Source: a virus
Direction: 5' to 3' (one strand)
Length of the DNA: 28,226 bases
Virus record (IMG/VR): IMGVR_UViG_3300030106_006104
Coordinates: 1-28,226 of that record
Part shown: positions 14,792 through 21,128 of the stretch, piece after piece
Numbering within the stretch: the stretch's first letter is position 1
Layout of the letters: the number at the start of each line of letters is the position of its first letter
Translations under genes and position numbers: made by a program
Notes under the pieces: generated by a model
What the model was told of the DNA's origin: nothing
Seen by the model: only the letters and a program-made list of their open reading frames with translations
Databases searched by the model: none

Positions 14792-16204
14792 CTACCCTTC
14801 AAAAATTGTGTAACGTTTACGTGGTGTCCATTTATCAAAAGCCCTATCCATATGTTCCATAAATAAACCTGACATAGCTTTAGCAGTCATCATAGCATCA
14901 TCACTCATAACAAATTCGTGACCTAACCTACCACATCTTTTTCTTTCTTCAGCACCCATATCATACCACTCTTTTATAGCAGCAGCAAAGTCCTCTGAAC
15001 GAGGTCTGTCATCATAAATGTATGGTGTTGGAACTGAACCCTGCAAACTCCTATTAGACGGCCAAACTGGTTTACACCACTCACCCCAAGTTAAATCAGG
15101 ATTATCTTTCCATTTAAATTCATCGTGTAAAGAGTGTATCCATTCGTAATCTTCATAAGTTATGAATTTATCTTTATATTTAAATCCAACTTGGTCTTGT
15201 AATCCACCAGTAACAGTTACAGATATTGGTGTTCCACACATCAACGACTCACAAGTTCCTAAACCAAATCCCTCATTAGACGCCATATTCATTGTAACAT
15301 CAGCTAAATTGTACATATAACACATCTCTTTGTCACTTAACTTTTTGTGTGAAAATATAACATCATAATCAGGACAGAGTTCTTCAACCAATGCTGGCAA
15401 ATCTGTACCATTCTCATCGCGTGGTTGAGTGTGCATTATTAATGCACATTTCTTAGCTTGTTCTTTTGGTAAAGTATCACAAAATTGTTTGAATGACATC
15501 ACAACATCACCAGGTAATTTTCTTCTAATATTTCTATTATTCCAAAAGACTATGAAATCATACTCTCTACCCTGCGTTACAGTTCTTTTGAATTGTAATA
15601 AATCACCCCACTCTTTCATATTCAGTTCATCAACAGGATAAAAATTATCTTCATTGATTCCGTGAGGTACATAAGTATTATCCCAATCTGTTCTTGGTCT
15701 TTTCTGACAAACATTATCAACAATATTAACTGTCTGTTTAGATATATTCATAATCAAATCACAACTCTCATAGAATGGTTCATTCCATCTTGGATAAGGC
15801 AAATCATCCCAAATATTGTAATAGAATATTGGAATATTTTGTCGTATCTCATGCTCCATTTGATATAACCATCCCCAAAACCTTGGGTCTGTATAGTGAA
15901 GTATAGCATCGACACCAACACCATCTTTAGTTTCCATCCTCAGAACTTCTTTTAATAAGTCACCATTACCATATCCACTAACAGGATATATTTTAAGATA
16001 AGCATCTTTAATACCTGTCTCCTCTCTGACAGACTCATTCATATCAACGATTTTGCCTTCATCTGGATGTTTGATTGCCCCACCTATCTGAACCCATTGG
16101 TAGTGTTCCAATGTTCCCAAAACAAATTCACGAGACATCGTACCAACTCCAGACGACATTCTCATATCATCTGAAAGAAGTAGTATCTTCTTTTTATTTT
16201 GCAT
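14792..16204 (-). CDS. Family 4 glycosyltransferase
   Basis: A 470-residue GT-B enzyme. It opens with a lysine run and ILLLSDDMRMSSGVGTMSRE, a GT4-type glycine loop. DAILHYTDPRFWGW and IPIFYYNIWDDLPYP, then YVPHGINEDNFYPV, mark the N-terminal domain and hinge; FIVFWNNRNIRRKLPGD and NEGFGLGTCESLMCGTPISV (the E-x-G-x-x-x-x-E-x-x-x-x-G-x-P donor block) mark the C-terminal domain. The cysteine and tryptophan content is unusually high. It precedes the other GT4 gene by eight bases, and the two are diverged relatives that may act in sequence. Start preceded by AGAGGG. Substrates unknown. Confidence 0.87.
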   Translation of the reverse strand: MQNKKKILLLSDDMRMSSGVGTMSREFVLGTLEHYQWVQIGGAIKHPDEGKIVDMNESVREETGIKDAYLKIYPVSGYGNGDLLKEVLRMETKDGVGVDAILHYTDPRFWGWLYQMEHEIRQNIPIFYYNIWDDLPYPRWNEPFYESCDLIMNISKQTVNIVDNVCQKRPRTDWDNTYVPHGINEDNFYPVDELNMKEWGDLLQFKRTVTQGREYDFIVFWNNRNIRRKLPGDVVMSFKQFCDTLPKEQAKKCALIMHTQPRDENGTDLPALVEELCPDYDVIFSHKKLSDKEMCYMYNLADVTMNMASNEGFGLGTCESLMCGTPISVTVTGGLQDQVGFKYKDKFITYEDYEWIHSLHDEFKWKDNPDLTWGEWCKPVWPSNRSLQGSVPTPYIYDDRPRSEDFAAAIKEWYDMGAEERKRCGRLGHEFVMSDDAMMTAKAMSGLFMEHMDRAFDKWTPRKRYTIFEG

Positions 16205-16213
16205 ATAACCCTC

Positions 16214-16453
16214 TTAATCTTTTAATAACATTTTTTCTGTTTTTACTTTCCCATCTTTTGCAAAGTATTCTTGTAGATTTTGTAAGTTTTCTATAGCTTC
16301 AGACAATTTACCTGTCCAATCGTGTATTTCCTTAGATATATCAGAATGTTCTCCAATACCTACTGAATCATTAAAGTATAATTCTAGCGTAGCCAATGAT
16401 TGAGACTTTTGAGATTGCCAATAATCTAACTCTGCTTTTAACCACTTATTCAT
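16214..16453 (-). CDS. Small unknown phage protein
   Basis: A 79-residue, mostly helical protein (two predicted helices around LKAELDYWQSQKSQSLATLE and TGKLSEAIENLQNLQEYF) with mixed charge and no recognisable domain. It starts two bases after the 36-residue coiled-coil ORF and ends ten bases before the first GT4 gene, so it belongs to the same transcript. Its reality rests on spacing and composition; function unknown. Confidence 0.55.
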   Translation of the reverse strand: MNKWLKAELDYWQSQKSQSLATLELYFNDSVGIGEHSDISKEIHDWTGKLSEAIENLQNLQEYFAKDGKVKTEKMLLKD

Positions 16454-16455
16454 AC

Positions 16456-16566
16456 TTACTTACTCTTTTGTTTTTTTATTGCATTTTCTATATTTTGCAA
16501 TCTTTCATTCATTGAACTTAAAAGATTGACTATTTGATTCAATGCTTTTTCTAATTTTTCATTCAT
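16456..16566 (-). CDS. 36-residue coiled-coil micro-protein
   Basis: A 36-codon ORF with ATG at 16564-16566, read through to TAA at 16456-16458. The peptide begins MNEKLEKALNQIVNLLSSMN and continues with ERLQNIENAIKKQKSK; leucine, isoleucine and valine fall in a heptad-like pattern, so a single amphipathic coiled-coil helix is likely. The start overlaps the TGA of the upstream ribbon-helix-helix-like gene (ATGA) and the stop is followed two bases later by the next start, so the frame exactly fills the space between two genes. That packing is the main support. Function unknown; oligomerisation or binding a partner in this small-gene cluster is a guess. Confidence 0.55.
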   Translation of the reverse strand: MNEKLEKALNQIVNLLSSMNERLQNIENAIKKQKSK

Positions 16567-16751
16567 AATGCACTCCCACTTGGTTTAAGGTTTTTCCATT
16601 CGTTAATCGATGTTCTAAACTCTTTGTCGTGAACATACATATCCATAGAACGATTAACTAATTTTTGTAAGGTAAAGCTATCATCTAAATTACTTATCTT
16701 AAATTTTTTATAAAGATTGTCCAATAACTTTACGGATGTCAATTTCAACAT
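16563..16751 (-). CDS. Ribbon-helix-helix-like small protein, possible regulator
   Basis: A 62-residue protein whose pattern fits a ribbon-helix-helix (CopG/Arc-like) fold: a short strand (LKLTSV, residues 2-7), a first helix (LLDNLYKKFK...), a turn (NLDDSF), and a second helix (TLQKLVNRSMDMYVHD). Such proteins are dimeric DNA binders that often repress their own operons. It is preceded by the best ribosome site in the window (GGAGGAAA, about 7 bases before ATG) and by three tandem 8-base AT-rich repeats, and it leads the two-GT4 gene string. The fold call is from pattern only, without a search; it could also be a plain helical hypothetical protein. Confidence 0.5.
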   Translation of the reverse strand: MLKLTSVKLLDNLYKKFKISNLDDSFTLQKLVNRSMDMYVHDKEFRTSINEWKNLKPSGSAL

Positions 16752-16763
16752 AAAGTTTCCTCC

Positions 16764-16787
16764 GTATATATGTATATAAGTATATAA
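16764..16787 (-). repeat. Three tandem GTATATAW octamers upstream of the RHH-like gene
   Basis: On the plus strand, positions 16764-16771, 16772-16779 and 16780-16787 read GTATATAT, GTATATAA and GTATATAA. They occupy the 39-base gap between the SLOG-family gene and the ribbon-helix-helix-like gene, directly upstream of its ribosome site. They could be an operator or part of a promoter (the minus strand includes TATACT), but no good -35 is present at the usual distance. Confidence 0.5.
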
Positions 16788-16790
16788 GAA

Positions 16791-17192
16791 CTAACTTATT
16801 ATTACATATTTTTTTTGTTTTTCTTTAGCTTCATTTAGAGCACTTTCTGTACCTTTAGACATAGTATTTTTAGGTAAAAATGCCACCATAACATCACAAT
16901 GTTCAGCTATCTGTGCGTTCCTTTTGTGATAATTACTCTTATAAAAAGCCTTGCCATATCTGTATTTTGGTAAAACACAATGTATATTATGACTGTAATG
17001 TGCTGGCGGAAACTCTGAATAATCTACATCAAATTCAAGAGCATACTTTTTAGCATACCCATCAGCACCCTCTTTTTGTCCACCACTTACTATTTCTAAT
17101 TTTTCACCATATTTTTGTTTCAACTTAAATACAAATTCTTGAATCTTTCTTTTATTTGTATATTGCCTACTTCCTACTATCGCTACTTTCAT
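16791..17192 (-). CDS. SLOG-superfamily (DUF2493/YspA-like) nucleotide-binding protein
   Basis: About 134 residues from the preferred start. VAIVGSRQYTNKRKIQEFV at the N-terminus and EIVSGGQKEGADGYAKKYA at about 34-52 are the two strand-glycine motifs of the SLOG fold (GSRxxxD/N and SGGxxGxD), followed by HCDVMVAFLPKNTMSKGTES, a third phosphate-loop-like G-T segment. SLOG domains bind nucleotides or nucleotide-derived ligands; DUF2493-type members are common in phages but their role is not established. The longest open frame starts 23 codons earlier, but the ATG at 17192 has GAGGA six bases upstream and begins the conserved fold, so I prefer it. Confidence 0.75.
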   Translation of the reverse strand: MKVAIVGSRQYTNKRKIQEFVFKLKQKYGEKLEIVSGGQKEGADGYAKKYALEFDVDYSEFPPAHYSHNIHCVLPKYRYGKAFYKSNYHKRNAQIAEHCDVMVAFLPKNTMSKGTESALNEAKEKQKKYVIIS

Positions 17193-17595
17193 AGTCATTC
17201 CTCTTTTGTCTTTTGGGTGGTTTATCGGATGAACAAAATTTAGCACATTTATGAAACTCATCCAAACCTTTTAAAATACTTTCCGGTTTACTATAAGTAT
17301 ATTGAAACCTAACTTGATTACCATCTAATCCATATTTATCTGTTATATCGTACCAAATAAAGTCATTAGGTTTTAGTGTGTCTCCTACAACTATATTAGT
17401 TTTAAAATGTAAATTAGATTCATACTTCAGCATAAAATCTTTTAAATCTTTAGGTTTCAAAGAACCCTCTTTATACCATAATATCAAATAAAATTTAACA
17501 TTATCTTTATGTGCTTTCTCTAATTTATTTATCACCTCTTCTTCAAAAGGTTTGTATAAAAAATGAGCTAGATTCATCCGTAGATTTACTTTCAT
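17167..17595 (-). CDS. Unknown phage protein
   Basis: A 142-residue protein not recognised. It has mixed alpha/beta character (FYLILWYKEGSLKPKDLKDF, then FIWYDITDKYGLDGNQVRF) and a charged, cysteine-containing C-terminus (FHKCAKFCSSDKPPKRQKRN). I place the start at the ATG at 17595, in a TGATG overlap with the stop of the nuclease gene and with GGAG 7 bases upstream; a GTG one codon earlier is the alternative. Its 3' end overlaps the SLOG gene by 26 bases. The coupling to the nuclease suggests a shared role in DNA metabolism, but nothing in the sequence shows one. Confidence 0.6.
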   Translation of the reverse strand: MKVNLRMNLAHFLYKPFEEEVINKLEKAHKDNVKFYLILWYKEGSLKPKDLKDFMLKYESNLHFKTNIVVGDTLKPNDFIWYDITDKYGLDGNQVRFQYTYSKPESILKGLDEFHKCAKFCSSDKPPKRQKRNDYESSDSRK

Positions 17596-18461
17596 CACTT
17601 AACTCCTGCGTCACAATATTCTGTTTGATTAAAATCGCAAAATCTGCAATTTTTCTTAGATGCCACTTTACTATAAATATGCTCGGTGTTGTATTCTCCA
17701 TCAGGTTTAAAACATTCTTCCATAAATTCACTCAATCTTTTTGTGACTTGGTTAATAGATGGTGTTCCATTTGCAGGTGCAAACTTCTGAACTCTCTTTT
17801 GTGGAAAGTCTAAGTTCTCATATAATTTTCTTTTTACAATAAAGTATTCAACTTCTATCCTATCCATTGGATGATTAAATTGTTTTGAATAGAATTGTTT
17901 ATATAATAATAATTGGTCTGTTTTGATTTTATCAGCCTTCATATATTTGTTCCAACCCATAGTGGAAGTCTTTATATCATATATCTTAATTACATCTCTA
18001 ACTGTATCTCTAATTACTACATCGATATAACCAATAAACTTAACACCATTTGGCAAATCATATTCCAAAGGAACTTCTATACCAACTAACTCATAACCTT
18101 TCTTACTAAAGTATTGAGCTCTTTTCTTTTTTATGAAATCTAATATCAGTAATCCGTGTTTGTAAAACTCTACCATATCAGCTTGAGTACAGAACTCAAC
18201 ACCACCATTCTTTGTTAGGGCATCTTCGTAATTTCTCTTCATTCTAATTCTTAACATTTCAGGTAGTGGTAGAGCCTCAGCTGCTTTGGCAGTATCTTCA
18301 TACATAACAGTTAGAAATGTCTGTATAACTTCGTGCATCGATGTACCAAAAAGAGTATGTATACTTTCTGTATACTCTCTCTTACCATCTACATACGCAG
18401 TTTTCCATCTATGTGGACATTGAGCCCACATTGAATATTGACTATAACTTATCTTATTCAC
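17595..18461 (-). CDS. PD-(D/E)XK nuclease, Cas4/RecB-like, iron-sulfur type
   Basis: A 288-residue exonuclease-like protein. It shows SYSQYSMWAQCPHRWK at the N-terminus with C15, a GTSMHEVIQ motif (catalytic-fold His) at about 38-46, a GYIDVVIRD strand (Asp), IYDIKTS (the D-x-K part of the PD-D/EXK site), and a C-terminal cysteine trio C272, C275 and C283. The one-plus-three cysteine layout is that of Cas4, AddB-type iron-sulfur nucleases. In phage genomes such enzymes process DNA ends during recombination or replication. The start is GTG overlapping the TAG of the preceding micro-ORF (TAGTG). Fold call is firm; exact polarity and partners are unknown. Confidence 0.85.
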   Translation of the reverse strand: MNKISYSQYSMWAQCPHRWKTAYVDGKREYTESIHTLFGTSMHEVIQTFLTVMYEDTAKAAEALPLPEMLRIRMKRNYEDALTKNGGVEFCTQADMVEFYKHGLLILDFIKKKRAQYFSKKGYELVGIEVPLEYDLPNGVKFIGYIDVVIRDTVRDVIKIYDIKTSTMGWNKYMKADKIKTDQLLLYKQFYSKQFNHPMDRIEVEYFIVKRKLYENLDFPQKRVQKFAPANGTPSINQVTKRLSEFMEECFKPDGEYNTEHIYSKVASKKNCRFCDFNQTEYCDAGVK

Positions 18462-18598
18462 TAATCAGCCCATTCGCCATAATTAATTAAATGCCAGAAT
18501 CTATGTAGTAACACCTGACATATTAAGAAAAACAAATTATCATTTTCGTAGTGACCTTCTTCCACTTCAAGTCTGTATTTAGGTTTATACTTTGCCAT
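18461..18598 (-). CDS. 45-residue hypothetical protein
   Basis: A 45-codon ORF from the ATG at 18596-18598 to a TAG at 18461-18463. The peptide starts MAKYKPKYRLEVEEGHYEND and continues with a hydrophobic helix-like middle (NLFFLICQVLLHRFWHLINY) before an acidic end. It exactly fills the gap between the Nmad1 gene and the nuclease: its start overlaps the upstream TGA (TGATG) and its stop overlaps the downstream GTG start (TAGTG). That double coupling makes it likely to be translated. No family recognised; the middle could be an amphipathic helix or a single membrane-associated segment. Confidence 0.6.
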   Translation of the reverse strand: MAKYKPKYRLEVEEGHYENDNLFFLICQVLLHRFWHLINYGEWAD

Positions 18599-18999
18599 CA
18601 CTTACCCCACTTACCATTCTTTACGATTGTAGCCATAATACCATAGTTGGATACATCAAGAAAAGCATCTTCCATCGGTTCATTTTCTACAGCATTTTCA
18701 CGACCACTCATCAATAAATTCTTTAGTCTCTGTATCTTATCATTCATTCTGAACCATAGACCTGTAAGAGATAATTGTATCTCTTCGGGTGTTTGTAATT
18801 GTGTTCCAACTGAAATATTACCTGGACCGTAGTCGTGTTGTTTGTGTAAGAACAACTCATATTGTTCTCTTTGTAATTTACGAAACTCAGCCGTCATTTG
18901 TGGCCATTCTTTTTCCATCATTGTTACAATGTCACCATTATCACCTGTTAAATAAGAATTTACCTCTTTTTTGTTTTTAGATTCTTTTATATTACTCAT
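18598..18999 (-). CDS. Nmad1 (DUF1599) family, nucleotide-modification-associated protein
   Basis: A 133-residue mainly helical protein. The family-like residues are HDYGPGNIS at 55-63, WFRMNDKIQRLKNLLMSG at about 82-99 and NEPMEDAFLDVSNYG at 106-120, a pattern (K-x-x-D-Y-G, then R-x-x-D-K-x-x-R-L, then N-E-x-x-x-D-x-x-x-D-x-x-N-Y) that fits the Nmad1 domain, an all-alpha domain related to MazG/dUTPase-like pyrophosphatases. Nmad domains were named for their association with phage DNA-base modification. A Mom-like gene lies directly upstream, which fits. It starts at an ATG with GGGG 7 bases upstream and has a promoter-like sequence just before it. Confidence 0.7.
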   Translation of the reverse strand: MSNIKESKNKKEVNSYLTGDNGDIVTMMEKEWPQMTAEFRKLQREQYELFLHKQHDYGPGNISVGTQLQTPEEIQLSLTGLWFRMNDKIQRLKNLLMSGRENAVENEPMEDAFLDVSNYGIMATIVKNGKWGK

Positions 19000-19022
19000 T
19001 ATAACACCCCAATTTACAGTTA

Positions 19023-19052
19023 AATATACACATTTTTATGTATACAAGTCAA
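19023..19052 (-). promoter_or_regulatory. Sigma70-like promoter before the Nmad1 gene
   Basis: Minus-strand TTGACT (19052-19047), an 18-base spacer and TATATT (19028-19023), about 24 bases before the Nmad1 start. The -35 lies inside the last codons of the Mom-like gene. The spacer contains TATACA...TGTATA arms, a possible operator. The ten bases AAAGCTTGACTT are shared with the candidate promoter before the DNA polymerase gene. Confidence 0.5.
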
Positions 19053-19668
19053 GCTTTTTTATTTGTCTTTTAATTTTTTTATTAAGATAGTATACATAAA
19101 TATGCTTTGGTTTTGTGTTCTTCCAAAATATATTTTCATCACCAGCTTCGTATCTTCGTTTTAATTCTCTTCCATACGGCCTGTCTAATTGATTCAAAGA
19201 CCTACTATGCATTTCTTTACCATCTACCATTAGTATCCTACCTCTCGATGTCTCACCTAAATAATCAAAGTTAGTAGCTTTGTAAATCACACCCGTATGT
19301 CCGTGATGTTGGTCAGCAAACGAAACTATAACTTCCATATCTGTATCTCTTTTTAGTAATTTAAATGTTTGTCCTATAAAATAACTTTCTGTATTCTTAG
19401 GTGTATCATCAATACAAACTAATCTTCTAAGTTCTAAACACTTAGTGGGATTAATTGGATTGTATTTAGCTGCTGTAGCTGGCATTGATGGATGAGCATA
19501 CATCATAGCCCCAATCATTTTAGGTATTCCGAAATTTCCCTCTGTAAATAATCCATAATGATATAAAGATTGGACACCATTTACATTGTGTGAATAGTGA
19601 TGTTTCTCTATAAACTTTACTACTGATTTTCTAGGTACTTCTTCAACTGTGAAGTTCTTTACGCTCAT
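19036..19668 (-). CDS. Mom-like GNAT-fold DNA-modification protein (copy 1)
   Basis: A 210-residue protein resembling phage Mu Mom and its relatives, GNAT-fold enzymes that hypermodify adenine. Features: FIEKHHYSHNVNGVQSLYHYG near residue 20 (the family's H-Y-S-x segment), IGAMMYAHPS, CLELRRLVCIDDTPKNTESY at about 80-99 (E-L-x-R-L-x-x-x-D), VIVSFADQHHGHTGVIYKAT near 115-134 (S-x-A-D-x-x-x-x-H-x-G-x-x-Y-x-A-x-x-W/F), and a C-terminal YVYYLNK segment. A second, diverged Mom-like gene lies at 22051-22815. It is expected to act on phage DNA, perhaps against host restriction. Cofactor and base product cannot be read from sequence. It follows gp62 directly (one spare base). Confidence 0.75.
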   Translation of the reverse strand: MSVKNFTVEEVPRKSVVKFIEKHHYSHNVNGVQSLYHYGLFTEGNFGIPKMIGAMMYAHPSMPATAAKYNPINPTKCLELRRLVCIDDTPKNTESYFIGQTFKLLKRDTDMEVIVSFADQHHGHTGVIYKATNFDYLGETSRGRILMVDGKEMHSRSLNQLDRPYGRELKRRYEAGDENIFWKNTKPKHIYVYYLNKKIKRQIKKLDLYT

Positions 19669-19670
19669 TT

Positions 19671-20126
19671 CTATGATATTAAACCGAGCTTACGAATCTC
19701 CTTTTGTTCAACTCCATATTTCCCTAAAATATCTGCTAATTCCGATTGTCCGCCAGCTGATATTTCATACATCTCTACGGCGTCACTCGCTTCTCTAACA
19801 CTACATTGTAAATGTTTAGAAACTATTTCTAATACCCATTTTGGATATTTCATCTTCTTATCTCCTTTGATATATTTTAACCATTGTTTCTTCTTTGGTA
19901 AAAAATCTATATAAACTTTATATAGCTCTTTTGGTTTTAGTGGATATTTCTGAACCTCATTCACAAGTTCTATCCACTCAGGCTTCATAGAAAGAAACCT
20001 ATTAACCATAAAATTTGACCACGACTTTTTGTCATCATCAGAAATCTCATCCCAATAATCAGGATGTTGCTGACTCGTGACAGCATTAACGTGATCGAAT
20101 AAACTTTTCTTTTTAACTTTCGCCAT
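19671..20126 (-). CDS. 62: Clamp loader small subunit, gp62-like
   Basis: A 151-residue protein matching the divergent gp62 of marine T4-like phages by pattern: LFDHVNAVTSQQHPDYWDEI, then KSWSNFMVNRFLSMKPEWIE, QKYPLKPKELYKVY, LPKKKQWLKYIKGDKK and a C-terminal helix pair. gp62 pairs with gp44 to load the gp45 clamp. It is the expected fourth member of the replisome set here, though separated from gp44 by a kinase and a zinc-ribbon gene. I use the ATG at 20126; a TTG one codon earlier is the alternative. The start overlaps the upstream gene and has AAGGA in front. Confidence 0.78.
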   Translation of the reverse strand: MAKVKKKSLFDHVNAVTSQQHPDYWDEISDDDKKSWSNFMVNRFLSMKPEWIELVNEVQKYPLKPKELYKVYIDFLPKKKQWLKYIKGDKKMKYPKWVLEIVSKHLQCSVREASDAVEMYEISAGGQSELADILGKYGVEQKEIRKLGLIS

Positions 20127-20364
20127 CAAATTCCTTCATTAATGTGCTTGGAACTTTACCACAATTACCACAACTATAAACCTGTATTGGAATCATAGCT
20201 TCTTTACCTGTAGGTGATACGATTGGCGACAATCTCCTTAGAAATACTGCTGGTATAAATACAGCATTACCACAATCCTCACACACAAATGGTTCTGTAT
20301 CTCCCATAGTAACATTTACATTTGATGTTGGTTTGTTTATTGGTTTCATTGGTTTCATACTCAT
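20113..20364 (-). CDS. Small zinc-ribbon protein
   Basis: An 83-residue protein with CEDCG at about 28-32 and CGNCG at about 65-69, a treble-clef or zinc-ribbon pair, separated by a conserved-looking FLRRLSPIVSPTGKEAMIP stretch. The N-terminus repeats K-P motifs (MSMKPMKPINKPTSN). It sits between the heptose kinase and gp62, with ATGA overlap at its start and a 14-base overlap at its end. I recall similar short zinc-ribbon proteins next to gp62 in marine T4-like phages, but I cannot name a function. Confidence 0.65.
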   Translation of the reverse strand: MSMKPMKPINKPTSNVNVTMGDTEPFVCEDCGNAVFIPAVFLRRLSPIVSPTGKEAMIPIQVYSCGNCGKVPSTLMKEFDGES

Positions 20365-21128
20365 TTTATTTCCTCTTTAGTAATTGTTGAAACTCCACTT
20401 TTTTTAACTACTTCGGTAGCTGCTTTTAGAGCATACTTTATAGCCCTTTGTATTTTATTAGTCTCACCATACTTCACAACTAAAGCCGCCATAAAAGTAT
20501 CTCCTGCGCCTGATACATCTCCTCCTGTAACTTTAGTTGTGTCGTATATTTTTCCATCATACTGGCATCCATCTTCTCCGAGAGTAACTATTAATTTATC
20601 ATCATACCAATTAGTTATAGCATTCTCTTTAATAGCTTTGTATTCTAATTCATTTATCTTTATATAAGAACACTCTGTCATATATTCATCGATTGGTTTC
20701 TTTGTATCTATAAATACATTAGTGTTGTTTTGGCAAAGGTAAGCTATATCTTCCTCATCTAAAAATCCTTTGTTATAATCAGCAACCACTAAAGCATCAA
20801 ACTTCCAATCACCCACAGCATTATTTCTTATCTTATATAAATAATCCTTTTCAATCCTATCACATCTATCATTGTCATCGACTCTCATAACAAGTTGGTT
20901 GGAGCGTTTATCAACATATCTGGTTTTAACTATACCCACTTGATTAGTGACATATTTTACTTCAGCACCCAATGATTCTAAGTTAGCCACTACATTCAGA
21001 GCCATCCCATTATTACCCTTTTCCCAATCTCTATTGAACACTGGAACAGGTCCTTCAGGACATATCCTATCTATATCACCATAAACAAATATATCTTGGC
21101 AACTATCTCCGATTACTAACACCCTCAT
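20361..21128 (-). CDS. HldE-like heptose-7-phosphate kinase domain (PfkB family)
   Basis: A 255-residue ribokinase-fold protein. IGDSCQDIFVYGDIDRICPE (6-25) with GPVPVF, GMALNVVANLESLGA (41-55, a degenerate GGAxNVAxNLxxLG), VKTRYVDKRSNQLVMRVDDN (68-87), VADYNKGFL (115-123) and GAGDTF (207-212, catalytic D210) match the N-terminal kinase domain of HldE/RfaE. That domain phosphorylates heptose-7-phosphate at C1. The typical region of about 40 residues between the NVAxNL and KTR motifs, containing part of the lid, is nearly gone, and the adenylyltransferase domain of HldE is absent. It overlaps gp44 upstream and the zinc-ribbon gene downstream, so a sugar kinase is embedded in the replication operon. 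It pairs logically with the HldD-like gene at 8.2-9.0 kb. Confidence 0.8.
   Translation of the reverse strand: MRVLVIGDSCQDIFVYGDIDRICPEGPVPVFNRDWEKGNNGMALNVVANLESLGAEVKYVTNQVGIVKTRYVDKRSNQLVMRVDDNDRCDRIEKDYLYKIRNNAVGDWKFDALVVADYNKGFLDEEDIAYLCQNNTNVFIDTKKPIDEYMTECSYIKINELEYKAIKENAITNWYDDKLIVTLGEDGCQYDGKIYDTTKVTGGDVSGAGDTFMAALVVKYGETNKIQRAIKYALKAATEVVKKSGVSTITKEEIK

Noticed and set aside
14380-14862. Plus-strand ORF of 160 codons, hydrophobic
   Set aside because: It lies antisense to the GT4 gene, whose motifs are clear; the hydrophobic character mirrors the opposite-strand codons. Other plus-strand ORFs (for example 6210-6497, 7855-8160, 23908-24291) fail for the same reason.
17543-17731. 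Minus-strand 62-codon ORF
   Set aside because: It is in a different frame across the end of the well-supported nuclease gene and the start of the next gene, with no ribosome site and no family resemblance.
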